A stretch of 64,000 bases of DNA from Sphingopyxis sp. MSC1_008 (GTDB taxonomy: Bacteria; Pseudomonadota; Alphaproteobacteria; Sphingomonadales; Sphingomonadaceae): the NCBI RefSeq assembly GCF_023197165.1, contig NZ_JALPRD010000006.1, positions 124,001-188,000 of the forward strand, written 5' to 3'. This document shows, piece after piece, positions 1 to 9,546 of the stretch (its first letter is position 1; every line of letters begins with the position of its first letter). The position numbers and the translations under genes are program-made. The notes under the pieces are model-generated. The model saw only the letters and a list, made by a program, of their open reading frames with translations. It made no database searches and was not told the DNA's origin.

Positions 1-683
1 GCAAGGGCATGGAGGCGGGCAGCTTCGCCTTTCCGATCGACATGGCGCGCGATCTGGCGCCGTCGCGGCCGCATGCCGTGCTCTCCGGCCCGACCTTTGC
101 GCACGAAGTCGCCGCCGGGCTGCCGACCGCGATCACGCTCGCCGCCGCTGACGCCAATCTCGCCGCCGAAATCGCGCAGGCGCTCGCGCGCCCGCACTTC
201 CGCCCCTATGTCTCGACCGATGTCATCGGCGCCGAGATCGGCGGTGCGGTCAAGAATATCCTCGCCATCGCGTGCGGCATCGTCGACGGCGCCGGGCTCG
301 GGCTCAACGCGCGCGCGGCGCTGATCAGCCGCGGCTTTGCCGAAATGACGCGTTTCGGGCTGGCCCGCGGCGCGCAGGCCGAAACGCTTGGCGGGCTCGC
401 GGGCCTCGGCGACCTCGTCCTCACCTGCACCTCTTCGAATTCGCGCAACTTCGCGCTCGGCCAGGGGCTCGGGCGCGGCGAGCGGGCCGAGGCGCTGATG
501 GCCGACCGCCGCACCGTCGCCGAGGGTGCGTTCAGTGCGCCCGTCGTTGCCGCCGCGGCGCGCGCCGACGGCATCGACATGCCGATCACCGACACCGTTG
601 CGCGGTTGGTCGCGGGAGAAACGCGCGTCACCGAAGCCATTCAGGCATTGCTCAGCCGCCCGCTGCGATCCGAAGGGCGATGA
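1..683 (+). CDS. gpsA: glycerol-3-phosphate dehydrogenase [NAD(P)+], 3' part
   Basis: The gene is cut by the window start; the reading frame is open from the first bases and ends at TGA 681-683. About 226 residues remain, the C-terminal two thirds of a family usually near 330 aa. GpsA reduces dihydroxyacetone phosphate to sn-glycerol 3-phosphate in the cytoplasm for phospholipid synthesis. Visible signatures are LSGPTFAHEVAAG, the substrate-domain stretch GGAVKNILAIACGI (holding the catalytic Lys), RGFAEMTR and GLAGLGDLVLTC. The missing N-terminus would carry the Rossmann nucleotide-binding fold. The next gene starts 76 nt downstream on the same strand. Identification is certain; only the start lies outside the window. 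Confidence 0.96.
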   Translation, partial: KGMEAGSFAFPIDMARDLAPSRPHAVLSGPTFAHEVAAGLPTAITLAAADANLAAEIAQALARPHFRPYVSTDVIGAEIGGAVKNILAIACGIVDGAGLGLNARAALISRGFAEMTRFGLARGAQAETLGGLAGLGDLVLTCTSSNSRNFALGQGLGRGERAEALMADRRTVAEGAFSAPVVAAAARADGIDMPITDTVARLVAGETRVTEAIQALLSRPLRSEGR

Positions 684-759
684 ATTGCTTCACACAATTG
701 CCTGCCTCCCTCGCCCGCGCTAAACAGCACGTCAGGGCAAAGCAGAAGGGGCGCCAGGC

Positions 760-2289
760 TTGAGCCATACGGACAGCGCAGCTGCGCCCCGATCGCCGGA
801 CGTTCCTTCGGGGGACGCGGACACGGCCGCGCTCGCCAAGGGCGGACGCACCAATTTCTTCGGATTCATCCTCCGCCTCGTCGCGCGCTTGCCCTTCCTC
901 TATGTCGCGGGCCGCTGGTACGGGCCGGAAGCGGTCGGGCGTTTCGCTTTCGCCGTGCTCGTCATCGAACTCGTCGCACAGCTCGCGACGCTCGGCCTCA
1001 AGCGCGGCCTCGCCGAACAGCTCAGCGCCCCCGGGGCGGAACAGCGCACCGTCGTATGGGACGGCATGTTCGTCGCCTTTGTCGCATCGGCGGCGGGGTC
1101 GTTGCTGTTGGTGCTGCTGCCGCAACTGATGTTCCCGTCGGGCGGCATCGACAGCGCCGATCGCTGGATGGCGCTGCTCGTCTTCGCGATCGCGGGCACC
1201 GATATCGCACTCGCCGCCTGCGCGTATAAATTCGACGTCGGCGCCACCGTTCGCGCCCGCGCGGTCGTCGAGCCGTGGGTGATCAGCATCGCCGCCGCGG
1301 GATTCTTCTTCGTTTCGAAGCGCGACGGGCTGATGCTCTCCTATGCCGCTGCGATGCTCGGCGCCTTCCTCACCGCGCTGGTCCCGATGCTGCGTCATTA
1401 TGGCGGGCCGCGAGGGTGGCAACCGCATCCCGCGCACCTGATCGCAGTTGCGCGGCGCAACGCGCCGCTCGCCGCCGCCGACGCGATCGAATGGGGCACG
1501 CGCCGCCTCGACCTGTTCATCCTTGGCCAGTTCACCTCGCCGACGATCTACGGTATTTATTATATGGCGCAGCAGGTCGCGTCGCTGCCGCAAAAGCTCA
1601 AGACCAGTTTCGAGCCGATCCTGGGCCCCGTGATCACGCGCAATCTCGCCGAAAAACGGCTTGCCGCCGTGGCGGCGCAAGTGAGCCAGGTCGGTTTCTG
1701 GATCATCGCCGCCCAAGCAGGCGTCGCGCTCGCGCTCGGCATTCCGGGCGAAGCGGTGATGGGCCTCGTCGGTCCCGAATTCGTCAGCGGCACCGCCGCG
1801 CTCGCCTTCCTCCTCGCCGCCGAGGTCGTTGCCGCGACCGCAGTCGTCAGCGAGGCCGCGCTCGTCTATGTCGCGCGCCACCGCAATTTGCTCATCAGCA
1901 TCGCGACGCTCGCCTTGCAGGCGGGGCTCAGCGTCGCGCTGATCCTGATCGCGAAATCGATGGGCCTGCCGCCGATCTATTACGCCGGCGCCGTCGCGCT
2001 CGCGCTGATGCTCGCACTCGGATTTGCGTCGCTCGTGAAGGCGCGGCTGCTCGCGCGCATCCTCGGCGCGCCGGTAAACAGCCTGCGCTGGGCGCTCGTC
2101 TGGGCGACCGCGGGCGCGACCATCCTCGGCTACGGCGCGACGCAGCTTCCCGAATGGGCCGAGCTCTTGATCGGCGTGCCCTTCATTCTCGGCATCTATG
2201 GCTGGCTGATCTGGACGCGCGGATTTGGTCCGGCGGATCGCGAGCTGTTCAGGAAACACCCCGAACCCGCCGCGGCCCCCGCCGGCTGA
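760..2289 (+). CDS. polysaccharide/lipid-linked oligosaccharide flippase-like membrane protein (MOP superfamily)
   Basis: A 509-aa hydrophobic protein with about 12 predicted membrane segments beginning near residue 35, after a hydrophilic N-terminal stretch rich in Ala, Asp and Pro. Length and pattern (paired helices, a conserved-looking amphipathic DAIEWGTRRLDLFILGQF segment mid-protein, QLVASLP-like loops) fit Wzx/MATE-type exporters that flip undecaprenyl-linked sugars across the inner membrane. The start used is TTG at 760, preceded by AGAAGGGG; no ATG lies near it. The gene follows gpsA on the same strand without a clear terminator, so co-transcription is possible. The transported substrate cannot be read from the sequence. 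No glycosyltransferase neighbours it directly, although an envelope-glycosylation operon lies at 10-14 kb. Confidence 0.75.
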   Translation: MSHTDSAAAPRSPDVPSGDADTAALAKGGRTNFFGFILRLVARLPFLYVAGRWYGPEAVGRFAFAVLVIELVAQLATLGLKRGLAEQLSAPGAEQRTVVWDGMFVAFVASAAGSLLLVLLPQLMFPSGGIDSADRWMALLVFAIAGTDIALAACAYKFDVGATVRARAVVEPWVISIAAAGFFFVSKRDGLMLSYAAAMLGAFLTALVPMLRHYGGPRGWQPHPAHLIAVARRNAPLAAADAIEWGTRRLDLFILGQFTSPTIYGIYYMAQQVASLPQKLKTSFEPILGPVITRNLAEKRLAAVAAQVSQVGFWIIAAQAGVALALGIPGEAVMGLVGPEFVSGTAALAFLLAAEVVAATAVVSEAALVYVARHRNLLISIATLALQAGLSVALILIAKSMGLPPIYYAGAVALALMLALGFASLVKARLLARILGAPVNSLRWALVWATAGATILGYGATQLPEWAELLIGVPFILGIYGWLIWTRGFGPADRELFRKHPEPAAAPAG

Positions 2290-2292
2290 TCC

Positions 2293-2550
2293 TTACTCGA
2301 CCGCTTTCTGCGCCGCGTCGCCGACATTCTCGGCGGCATCGCCGACCTTTTGCGCCGCGTCACTGACCGCGCCGCTCTGCGCCTTGTCGTTGGCGAGAAA
2401 CTGGAAGGCGAAAAAGGCCGCAACCAGAATCGCGACGAGGAAAATCAGCCCCATCCCGAACCCGCCGCCACGGCGCGGTTCGCGGTCGATAACCGTGGTC
2501 GTGTGCGTCGTCCCGTCGGGATCGCGCGTCTCGTGAATTTCGTCGGCCAT
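2293..2550 (-). CDS. small single-pass membrane protein, unknown function
   Basis: An 85-aa protein with no recognised family. It has a hydrophilic, Thr/Arg-rich N-terminus (residues 1-32), one strong transmembrane helix (about residues 33-52, GMGLIFLVAILVAAFFAFQF) and a short periplasmic or cytoplasmic tail. The tail holds an AQKVGDAAENVGDAAQK repeat, which is alanine-rich, likely helical and reminiscent of apolipoprotein-like or LEA-like amphipathic repeats. The ATG at 2550 is chosen because GGGAGA sits 6 nt upstream; the frame stays open further upstream but is less hydrophilic-consistent. It ends 3 nt from the convergent flippase gene and follows the adenosine kinase gene by 56 nt on the same strand. 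Confidence 0.65.
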   Translation of the reverse strand: MADEIHETRDPDGTTHTTTVIDREPRRGGGFGMGLIFLVAILVAAFFAFQFLANDKAQSGAVSDAAQKVGDAAENVGDAAQKAVE

Positions 2551-2606
2551 AAGAATATCTCCCATGCTGTCTGGCGCATAGGACGCTTCACGGCCGACGA
2601 AGGTTC

Positions 2607-3605
2607 CTAGCCCAGCCGTTCGGCGATCTTCGCCTTGAGATCGGTCTGCGCGCGCGGGCCGACCTGCGCGATGATTTCGCGCGCGCACACGGCGCCCATC
2701 GTCAGGCAATCGGCGATCGGACGGCCCTGCGCCTGCCCCGAGAGGAAACCCGCGGCGAACAGGTCGCCCGCGCCGGTGGTATCGACGACGGTTTCGATCG
2801 GCTCAGCGCCGACCTCGGTGCGTTCGCCACCCGTGATCGCAAGCGCGCCGTGCGAGCCGCGCGTGACGACGAGCAGCGGCACCTGCGCCGCGACGCTTGC
2901 GACGGCGGCTTCGAAATCCTCGGTTTCGGCGAGTGCGCAAATCTCGACCTCGTTCGCGAAGAGGATGTCGAACAGCCCCTCGGCGATCAAATTGCGGAAA
3001 TCGGCACCGTGGCGGTCGATGATGAACGCGTCGGACAGCGTGAAGGCGACCTTGCGCCCCGCCGCGCGCGACACGTCGATCGCGCGCCGCATCGCCGCGC
3101 GCGACAGCTCGGGATCCCACAAATAGCCTTCGAGATAGAGAATCTCCGAATCGGCGATCCACGCTTCGTCGATCATCGACTGCTCGAGCAGGTGGCTCGC
3201 ACCGAGGAAGGTGTTCATCGTGCGCTGGCCGTCGGGGGTGACGAGGATCAGGCAGCGCGCGGTCGGTGCGCCTTCGCCGAGCGGCGGGGTTTCATAGGCG
3301 ACGCCGAGCGCGCGCAGGTCGTGCGTGAAGACATGGCCGAGCTGATCGTCGGCGACCTGCCCGATAAAGCTGCAACGCTGGCCGAGCGCGGCCATTCCCG
3401 CCAATGTATTGGCCGCCGAACCGCCCGACATTTCGATCGCGGGTCCCATCGCGGCGTAAAGGCGTTCGGCCTCTTCGGCGTCGATCAGCCGCATCGACCC
3501 CTTGGTCAGACCTTCGGCGGTGATCAGCGCATCGTCGGCGCGGGCGATGACGTCGACAATGGCGTTGCCGATGGCGACAACGTCGAAACGGGCGGTGGAG
3601 GCCAT
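2607..3605 (-). CDS. adenosine kinase-type PfkB sugar kinase
   Basis: A 332-aa ribokinase-fold enzyme. The N-terminal PfkB signature region includes GGSAANT (residues 61-67). The C-terminal catalytic and anion-hole motif DTTGAGD (residues 275-281) carries the catalytic Asp281. Alphaproteobacterial proteins of this type are annotated as adenosine kinases, phosphorylating adenosine to AMP in purine salvage. That substrate is a family inference, because ribokinases and fructokinases share the fold. The ATG at 3605 opens the frame with MASTARFDVVAIGNAIVDV, typical for the family. It is divergent from the EI24-like gene across a gap of about 110 nt that probably contains both promoters. Confidence 0.88.
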   Translation of the reverse strand: MASTARFDVVAIGNAIVDVIARADDALITAEGLTKGSMRLIDAEEAERLYAAMGPAIEMSGGSAANTLAGMAALGQRCSFIGQVADDQLGHVFTHDLRALGVAYETPPLGEGAPTARCLILVTPDGQRTMNTFLGASHLLEQSMIDEAWIADSEILYLEGYLWDPELSRAAMRRAIDVSRAAGRKVAFTLSDAFIIDRHGADFRNLIAEGLFDILFANEVEICALAETEDFEAAVASVAAQVPLLVVTRGSHGALAITGGERTEVGAEPIETVVDTTGAGDLFAAGFLSGQAQGRPIADCLTMGAVCAREIIAQVGPRAQTDLKAKIAERLG

Positions 3606-3715
3606 GAAATATCCTGTGATGCGTGGGAAAAGCTGCCGCGCGCCTTAGGCGGCGGGGCGCGCCAAGGCAAGCATAACGCTTGACCCGCGCGCGCACGCCC
3701 ACCATCCCTGCGGCC

Positions 3716-4399
3716 ATGGCCCGCGCCGTTCACGCCTTCCTGCTCGCGCTCAGGGACTTGCCGCAGCCCCGCGTGATGCGCGTGCTGGCGCAAAGCCTCG
3801 CGCTCACGCTCCTGCTCCTCGCCGTCGCGGGCGCCGCGATCTTTTTCGCGACGCGCTGGGCGCTGGCGCACTGGAAATGGCTCGACGAAGCGCAGCTCGA
3901 CATGGCCGGTATCCTGGTCATCCTTGCGATCATCGCGGGAAGCTGGCTGCTCTTCCGCGCCGTCGCGATCGTCGTCGTCGGCCTGTTCGCCGACGGCATC
4001 GTCGCCGACGTCGAAGGGCGCCACTATCCCGCCGCCGCAAGCCAAGCCGTCGATGTCGGCTGGCGCCAGAATATCGGCCTCGCGTTCGCGTCGCTGGTGC
4101 GGCTGATCGGCGGCAACCTGCTCGCGCTGCCGGTTTACATCCTGCTGCTCGTTACCGGCATCGGAACCCCGATCTTCGCCCTGCTCGTCAACGCGGTGCT
4201 GCTCGGCCGCGATCTCGAGGCGATGGTGCTCGCGCGCCATCCGGGCCGTCCACGGCTCGACCGGCCGGCGCGCTGGTCGCTCGGGCTGCTGTCCGCCGCA
4301 AGCTTCGTGGTGCCCATCGCCAATCTGTTGGCGCCGATTTTGAGCGCCGCTATGGCCGTGCACATGCTGCATCTGCGGGACGGGAAAGAGAAAAAATGA
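3716..4399 (+). CDS. EI24/CysZ-like inner-membrane protein
   Basis: A 227-aa polytopic protein with four to five hydrophobic segments (starting near residues 25, 65, 130 and 190). Its pattern resembles the EI24 domain family (CysZ-like): long N-terminal helix, a VGLFADGIVADVEGRHYP loop, and a C-terminal hydrophobic pair. CysZ proteins conduct sulfate, but no sulfate genes are nearby, so the function is left open. The ATG at 3716 is chosen; an in-frame TTG at 3680 would add 12 mostly polar residues and cannot be excluded, since neither start has a convincing ribosome site. The stop overlaps the next start as ATGA (4396-4399), implying translational coupling with the lipoprotein gene. Confidence 0.62.
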   Translation: MARAVHAFLLALRDLPQPRVMRVLAQSLALTLLLLAVAGAAIFFATRWALAHWKWLDEAQLDMAGILVILAIIAGSWLLFRAVAIVVVGLFADGIVADVEGRHYPAAASQAVDVGWRQNIGLAFASLVRLIGGNLLALPVYILLLVTGIGTPIFALLVNAVLLGRDLEAMVLARHPGRPRLDRPARWSLGLLSAASFVVPIANLLAPILSAAMAVHMLHLRDGKEKK

Positions 4400-4773
4400 T
4401 CAAAAATGGACAGTTGACCGCCATCGCCGGTCTCGCCCTGACGCTCGGCGCGTGCGCCGGCCCCGCGATCCCGCGCCCGTCGACACCATCCGCCGCGACC
4501 CCGCCGCCGGCAACGGTGGTCCGGCCGGTGCAGAACAACGCGCTGATCGGCAACAGCGCCGATGCGATCGGCCGGATGTTCGGCAAGCCGCACCTCGACG
4601 TCACCGAAGGCGCCGGCCGCAAGCTGCAGTACGCAGGGTCGAACTGCGTCCTCGATATCTATTTCTACGCCCCGCGCGCGGGCGCGAATCCCGTCGCGAC
4701 GCATGTCGATGCCCGCACCCCCGATGGCCGCAATGCCGAAGTGAACAGCTGCGCCCAGTCGTTTCAACGCTGA
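4396..4773 (+). CDS. small putative lipoprotein
   Basis: A 125-aa protein with a lipoprotein signal peptide: short basic start, hydrophobic core and lipobox LGAC with Cys20. A Pro/Thr-rich linker (about residues 25-45) follows. The compact C-terminal part contains SADAIGRMFGKPHLDVTEG and a Cys pair (NCVLDIYFY and NSCAQSF) that could form a disulfide. The domain resembles the small SmpA/BamE-like outer-membrane lipoprotein fold in outline only (GxPxxxxxxG...W/LQY then CxLDxxLY), a resemblance not tested here. It overlaps the preceding gene by 4 nt (ATGA), so both are probably made together. It is convergent with queG 20 nt downstream. Confidence 0.75.
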   Translation: MIKNGQLTAIAGLALTLGACAGPAIPRPSTPSAATPPPATVVRPVQNNALIGNSADAIGRMFGKPHLDVTEGAGRKLQYAGSNCVLDIYFYAPRAGANPVATHVDARTPDGRNAEVNSCAQSFQR

Positions 4774-4793
4774 TCGCCAACCCTCGTCAGGCG

Positions 4794-5858
4794 TCATGAC
4801 GCCAGCTCGGCGAGCGCCCAGAGCGCGGCGTCGGCAACCATCGGCGATTCATCCTTCGCCAGTCGTTCGAGCGCGGGCACAAAACGGAGATCGCCGCTGT
4901 TCCCCGCCGCGATCGCCGCGTTGCGCACCATCCGCCCGCGGCCGATCCGCTTGATCGGCGACCCCGCGAACACTTGCCGGAAATCGGCATCGTCGAGCGC
5001 GAGCAGGTCGGAAAGCGACGGCGCCGCCAGTTCGGCGCGCGGCAGGAAGGCGCGGTGCGCGTGCGCGGTTTCGGCGAATTTGTTCCACGGGCACGCCGCA
5101 AGACAATCGTCGCAGCCATAGATGCGGTTGCCGATCCCGCGCCGCAGCGCGACCGGAATCGGGCCATTATGCTCGATCGTCAGATACGAGATGCAACGCC
5201 GCGCATCGAGCCGGTACGGCGCCGGAAACGCCTGCGTCGGACAAACGTCCTGACACGCCGAACAGCTGCCGCACGTATCGCGCCCCGGCGTCGACGGCGT
5301 GAGGTCGAGCGTCGTATAGATGGCGCCGAGGAACAGCCAGCTGCCATGATCGCGGCTGACGAGATTGGTGTGCTTGCCCTGCCAGCCGAGCCCCGCCGCC
5401 GCCGACAGCGGCTTTTCCATCACCGGCGCGGTGTCGACGAACACCTTGACCTCGGCGTCCTTTGCTTCGGTGACAAGCCAGCGCGCAACCGCCTTCAGCG
5501 CCTTTTTTACGACGTCATGATAATCGCCGCCCTGCGCATAGACCGAGATGCGCCCGCGACCCGGATGATCGGCGAGTGCCAGCGGATCGAGCGCGGGGGC
5601 ATAGCTCATGCCCAAGGCGATCACCGATCGGACCTCGGGCCACAGCCCCTTGGGCGATCCGCGCTGCGCGGCGCGGCTTTCCATCCAGATCATGTCGCCG
5701 TGGCGCCCCTCGGCGAGCCATTGGCCCAGCCGCGCCGCGGTCTGCGGCGCCGCATCGGCATGCGCGATCCCGAACGCCGCGAACCCATGCGCGCGCGCGA
5801 CGGCTTCGAGCCGTTCTTCGAGGGGAGGCGTTTCCAGAGGCAAGGCTTCGGCAACCAT
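4794..5858 (-). CDS. queG: epoxyqueuosine reductase
   Basis: QueG performs the last step of queuosine synthesis, reducing epoxyqueuosine to queuosine in the anticodon of GUN tRNAs with a cobalamin cofactor and two [4Fe-4S] clusters. The 354-aa protein has all eight cluster cysteines in order: C196, C199, C202 and C206 in the first CxxCxxCxxxCP, then C222, C249, C252 and C256. [10 protein letters not shown] (about 140-149) holds the conserved Asp proposed as proton donor. The C-terminal part is HEAT-like. The ATG at 5858 is used because [17 protein letters not shown] is a normal family start, although the frame stays open upstream. The gene diverges from the ABC transporter operon across about 67 nt. 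Confidence 0.95.
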   Translation of the reverse strand: MVAEALPLETPPLEERLEAVARAHGFAAFGIAHADAAPQTAARLGQWLAEGRHGDMIWMESRAAQRGSPKGLWPEVRSVIALGMSYAPALDPLALADHPGRGRISVYAQGGDYHDVVKKALKAVARWLVTEAKDAEVKVFVDTAPVMEKPLSAAAGLGWQGKHTNLVSRDHGSWLFLGAIYTTLDLTPSTPGRDTCGSCSACQDVCPTQAFPAPYRLDARRCISYLTIEHNGPIPVALRRGIGNRIYGCDDCLAACPWNKFAETAHAHRAFLPRAELAAPSLSDLLALDDADFRQVFAGSPIKRIGRGRMVRNAAIAAGNSGDLRFVPALERLAKDESPMVADAALWALAELAS

Positions 5859-5925
5859 TGCCGCTCTATACGCGAGCGGCCTCGCCGTGCCATAGTTTGG
5901 TGAGCGCAAGATTGGGGACCCGGGT

Positions 5926-6882
5926 TTGAACGATTTCAGTGTCGAGGCGAATGGCCTCACCAAATATTTCGGCAATTACAAAGCGGTCGATCATGTGTCC
6001 CTCGCGGTGCCGACGGGCAGCATCTATGGCGTGCTCGGTCCCAATGGTGCGGGCAAGACGACCAGCCTGCGCATGACGCTCGGCATCATTGACCCCGATG
6101 AAGGCACAAGCCGGCTCCTTGGCGGGCAGCGGCCGCAGTCGGTGCGCCACCGCATCGGCTATCTTCCCGAGGAACGCGGCCTCTATCCCGGGATGAAAGC
6201 GCGCGAGGCGATCGCCTTCATGGGCGCGCTGCGCGGGCTCGACTGGTCCGAGGGGCGCCGCCGCGCCGCGGGCTTCATGACCGAACTCGGGCTCGAACGC
6301 GTGATCGACGAAAAGATCCGCAAGATGTCGAAGGGCATGGCGCAGATGATCCAGCTGATCGGCTCGATCGTCCACGCCCCCGACCTCATCGTCCTCGACG
6401 AACCCTTTTCGGGGCTCGATCCGGTCAATCAGGAGCGGCTCGAAATGCTCGTGCGGCGCGAGCGCGATCGCGGTGCGACGATCATCTTCTCGACGCATGT
6501 CATGGCGCATGCCGAACGCCTCTGCGACCGCATCGCGATCATCGCGCGCTCGGCGCGCCGCTTTGAGGGAACGGTCGACGAGGCGCGCGCGCTGCTGCCG
6601 ATGCAGGTGCGCTACACGCCGCGCACCGCGGGCGACCCCGCCGCGGTCGCCGCAAACCTGCCGGCGGGGGCGGAACTTCGCGATGACGCCTGGCATTTCG
6701 CGATTCAGGACGCCGATGTCGAGCCGTTGCTCGCGCGCATCACCGCGAGCGGTCATGGCGTCACTGGCCTGTCGATCAGCCGCCCGGCGCTGCACGACGC
6801 CTTTGTCCATATCGTCCGCCAGGTCGACGCGGGGTTCGACGCCGATGCGACCGAGGACGCGGTAGAGGAGGCCAGCGCATGA
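5926..6882 (+). CDS. ABC transporter ATP-binding subunit (NatA-like)
   Basis: A 318-aa ATPase with Walker [10 protein letters not shown] (38-46), a divergent signature MSKGMAQ (134-140) in place of LSGGQ, Walker B LIVLDEP (154-160) and a switch His in FSTHVM. About 90 extra residues follow the ATPase core, as in NatA/DrrA-type exporters. It opens at TTG 5926 ([16 protein letters not shown]). The stop overlaps the permease start as ATGA, so the two subunits are made in equal amounts. The pair resembles NatAB/YhaQP-type exporters (family inference); the substrate is unknown. The following P450 gene is separated by 90 nt and need not be functionally linked. Confidence 0.9.
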   Translation: MNDFSVEANGLTKYFGNYKAVDHVSLAVPTGSIYGVLGPNGAGKTTSLRMTLGIIDPDEGTSRLLGGQRPQSVRHRIGYLPEERGLYPGMKAREAIAFMGALRGLDWSEGRRRAAGFMTELGLERVIDEKIRKMSKGMAQMIQLIGSIVHAPDLIVLDEPFSGLDPVNQERLEMLVRRERDRGATIIFSTHVMAHAERLCDRIAIIARSARRFEGTVDEARALLPMQVRYTPRTAGDPAAVAANLPAGAELRDDAWHFAIQDADVEPLLARITASGHGVTGLSISRPALHDAFVHIVRQVDAGFDADATEDAVEEASA

Positions 6883-8177
6883 CCCCCTTCATTCGCAGCA
6901 TGTTCGTCGTTGCGCGGCGCGACTTTCTCGCGATCGTCGCGACCCCGACCTTCCTTCTCTTCCTGCTCGCGCCCCTGTTCATGGTCGCGATGGGCCTCGC
7001 CGGCGGCATGGGCGCGTCACAGCTTGCCGACAGCGCGCGCGGCGCCGGGCGCATCGTCGCGATCGCCGACGCGGCGGATGTGGAGGCGCTGCGTGCCGCC
7101 GACCGCCGCCTGCGCGATGCCTTTACGCGCGGCGAAGCCCCGCCGCCGCTCGAATATCGGATCGCCGGACCAGACGCGCCCGCCCCACTCGCGATCACGC
7201 GCGAAAAAGGCACCGATACCTATGCGGTGATGAGCGGCCCGCTCGAAAGTCCGCACATCGTCGAGCGCAATGCCGAAGGCAGCTCTGGACGCTATCTTAA
7301 TCTGCTCGCAAACCAGGTCCTGCGCGATCGCGCCGCCGGCGACGTCGCCCCGGCGAAGCCACGCTTCGAAAGCATCCAGCGCGGCGGCACCAGCATCGCG
7401 GTGCAGCAATCGCTCGGGTTCGGGGCGGTCTTCATCATTTTCCTCCTGACCCTGCTGCTCGCGGGCCAGACGGTGAGTTCGCTCGCCGAGGAAAAGGGCA
7501 ACAAGGTCATCGAAATCCTCGCCGCCGCGGTGCCGCTCGAAAGCGTCTTTCTCGGCAAACTGCTCGGCATGCTCGGCGTCGCCGTGCTCTTCATCGCCTT
7601 CTGGATGATCGTCGCGATGGGCGGCGGGCTGATCGCCGCGACGCAGGTCGACCCCGCCGCGATCGCCGCCGCGGGCAAGGCGGGCAAGGCGACCGCCGCG
7701 CTGGCATCGATGCCCGCAACGGGCTGGCCCTTCTTCCTCGGCATCGGCTTTGCCTATTTCATCCTGTCCTTCCTCCTGCTCGGCGCGGTCTTCCTCGGCG
7801 TCGGCGCGCAGGCGGGATCGGTGCGCGAAATCCAGATGCTCAGCCTGCCGATCACCATCTTCCAGGTCGGCATGTTCAGCCTGTCGGCGGCGGCCGCGAG
7901 CGCGCCGGGCAGCGGCCTCGCCCATTTCGCGCAGATCTTCCCCTTCTCCTCACCGCTCGCGATGGCGGCGCGCGCCGCGACCGACGATGCCAAGGCGGTG
8001 CATTTGCTCGCGCTCGGCTGGCAGGCCATCTGGGTCGCACTCGTGATCTTCCTGTCGGTACGCTTGTTCCGGTCGGGCGTTCTCAGCAGCGGCAGCGGCT
8101 GGAAATTCTGGCGCCGTAACAAGGCCGTTCTGTCGGCCGCGGCGGCGGCGCAGGCCGCTTCGTCCCAGTCTCATTGA
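6879..8177 (+). CDS. ABC-2 type permease (NatB-like)
   Basis: A 432-aa membrane partner of the preceding ATPase. It has one N-terminal helix (about residues 22-44), then a large extracytoplasmic domain of about 150 residues, then five or six helices clustered in the C-terminal half, including FGAVFIIFLLTLLLAGQ, GMLGVAVLFIAFWMIVAMGG and FAYFILSFLLLGAVFLGVG. This single-helix, large-loop, helix-bundle order is typical of the ABC-2 family with a NatB/YhaP-like layout. The EEKGNKVIEIL motif after the second helix is a recognised conserved element of these permeases. It starts at the ATGA overlap (6879). The C-terminus is polar and Ala/Ser-rich. Confidence 0.88.
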   Translation: MTPFIRSMFVVARRDFLAIVATPTFLLFLLAPLFMVAMGLAGGMGASQLADSARGAGRIVAIADAADVEALRAADRRLRDAFTRGEAPPPLEYRIAGPDAPAPLAITREKGTDTYAVMSGPLESPHIVERNAEGSSGRYLNLLANQVLRDRAAGDVAPAKPRFESIQRGGTSIAVQQSLGFGAVFIIFLLTLLLAGQTVSSLAEEKGNKVIEILAAAVPLESVFLGKLLGMLGVAVLFIAFWMIVAMGGGLIAATQVDPAAIAAAGKAGKATAALASMPATGWPFFLGIGFAYFILSFLLLGAVFLGVGAQAGSVREIQMLSLPITIFQVGMFSLSAAAASAPGSGLAHFAQIFPFSSPLAMAARAATDDAKAVHLLALGWQAIWVALVIFLSVRLFRSGVLSSGSGWKFWRRNKAVLSAAAAAQAASSQSH

Positions 8178-8267
8178 CAAAGCTGTTAGCAGTGGCATTC
8201 TGCAACTGATTTCGCCGACGGCGGCAAGCGTCGCGGCGAGTCCCTTGCAAAGAGAGGAGGCCCCCCG

Positions 8268-9503
8268 ATGGCGACCGCAGCGAAGCCCCAGCCTGTCACT
8301 CATGCCTATGACATGAGCCCCGCCGCGATCTATTCGGAGGATCGCTGGCAGGAGCCCTTCGCCGAACTCCGCAAATTGGGCGGCATCGTGAAGTGCGAGG
8401 ACAGCGTCCACGGGCCCTATTGGAATATCGCGAGTCACCAGGCGATCCAGCATGTCGAGGCGTTGCCCGACATTTACAGTTCTTCGTGGGAATATGGCGG
8501 GATCACGATCCTCGAACGCGACGAGGATGAGGATTTCAAGCTGCCGATGTTCATCGCGATGGACCGGCCGCAGCACACCGACCAGCGCCGCACCGTCGCC
8601 CCGGCCTTCACCCCCGCCGAAATGACGCGGCTTAGCGAAGACATAAGAAACCGCACCGGCGAAGTGCTCGACGGCCTGCCGTGGGGCGAGACGTTCGACT
8701 GGGTCGACCGCGTGTCGATGGAACTGACGACGCAGATGCTCGCGATCCTGTTCGATTTCCCGTGGGAAGACCGGCGCAAGCTCAGCGAATGGTCCGACTG
8801 GATGGGCGACGTCGAACTCGCGCAAAAGGTCGAACTCAAGGAACAGCGCCGCGCGGTGCTTGAGGAAGCTTTCGTCTATTTCCAGCGGCTGTGGATGGAA
8901 AAGGCGAACCAGCCGCCGACCCCCGACCTGCTTTCGATGATGCTGCACAGCGAAGCGATGAGCCACATGGACAAGTACGAGTTCATCGGGAACCTCGTCC
9001 TCCTGATCGTCGGCGGCAACGACACGACGCGCAACACCATGTCGGGGCTCGCTTACGGCCTCGACCAGTTCCCCGAGCAGCGCGCGAAGCTCGAGGCCGA
9101 TCCGGCACTGATCCCCAATGCGGTCAGCGAGATCATCCGCTGGCAGACCCCGCTCGCGCATATGCGGCGCACCGCGCTCGCCGATGCCGAACTGTTCGGG
9201 CACCAGATCGCCAAGGGCGACAAGCTGATCCTCTGGTATCTGTCGGCTAATCGCGATGAAAGCGTGTTCAGCGACGCCGACGACATCGACCTGACGCGCG
9301 AAAACGCGCGGCGGCACCTCTCGTTCGGCTATGGCGTCCACCGCTGCGTCGGCGCGCGCCTTGCCGAGCTGCAACTGCGCATTCTGCTCGAGGAAATGGC
9401 GGCGCGGCGGATGCGCGTGACCGTGACGGGCACCCCCGAGCGCGTCCATGCCTGTTTCGTCCACGGTTTCCGGTCGATCCCCGTGCAGATCGAGAAATAT
9501 TGA
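8268..9503 (+). CDS. cytochrome P450 (CYP153-like)
   Basis: A 411-aa soluble bacterial P450 without a membrane anchor. Diagnostic motifs are the I-helix oxygen-activation site GGNDTTRN, the K-helix ExxR as EIIR, and the heme loop [10 protein letters not shown] with the thiolate ligand Cys360. The stretches [17 protein letters not shown] and [11 protein letters not shown] resemble CYP153 alkane/fatty-acid terminal hydroxylases, which are common in sphingomonads; the assignment to that family is by memory of its motifs. Such enzymes need a ferredoxin and reductase, and neither is adjacent. A strong ribosome site AGAGAGGAGG lies just upstream of ATG 8268. The gene stands alone between the ABC operon and msrB. 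Confidence 0.9.
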   Translation: MATAAKPQPVTHAYDMSPAAIYSEDRWQEPFAELRKLGGIVKCEDSVHGPYWNIASHQAIQHVEALPDIYSSSWEYGGITILERDEDEDFKLPMFIAMDRPQHTDQRRTVAPAFTPAEMTRLSEDIRNRTGEVLDGLPWGETFDWVDRVSMELTTQMLAILFDFPWEDRRKLSEWSDWMGDVELAQKVELKEQRRAVLEEAFVYFQRLWMEKANQPPTPDLLSMMLHSEAMSHMDKYEFIGNLVLLIVGGNDTTRNTMSGLAYGLDQFPEQRAKLEADPALIPNAVSEIIRWQTPLAHMRRTALADAELFGHQIAKGDKLILWYLSANRDESVFSDADDIDLTRENARRHLSFGYGVHRCVGARLAELQLRILLEEMAARRMRVTVTGTPERVHACFVHGFRSIPVQIEKY

Positions 9504-9546
9504 CGCGCCCCTGTAACCCTTTGGCCACGGCGCACGTATCGAGAAT

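Noticed and set aside
652..2259. Long open frame on the minus strand opposite the flippase gene
   Set aside because: Arg/Glu/Asp-rich low-complexity translation typical of the antisense of a GC-rich gene; no family pattern. Similar shadows at 53004-55184 and 12335-14032 were dropped for the same reason.
8178..8267. P450 as part of the NatAB-like operon
   Set aside because: The 90-nt gap has its own strong ribosome site and no coupling; functional linkage cannot be claimed.
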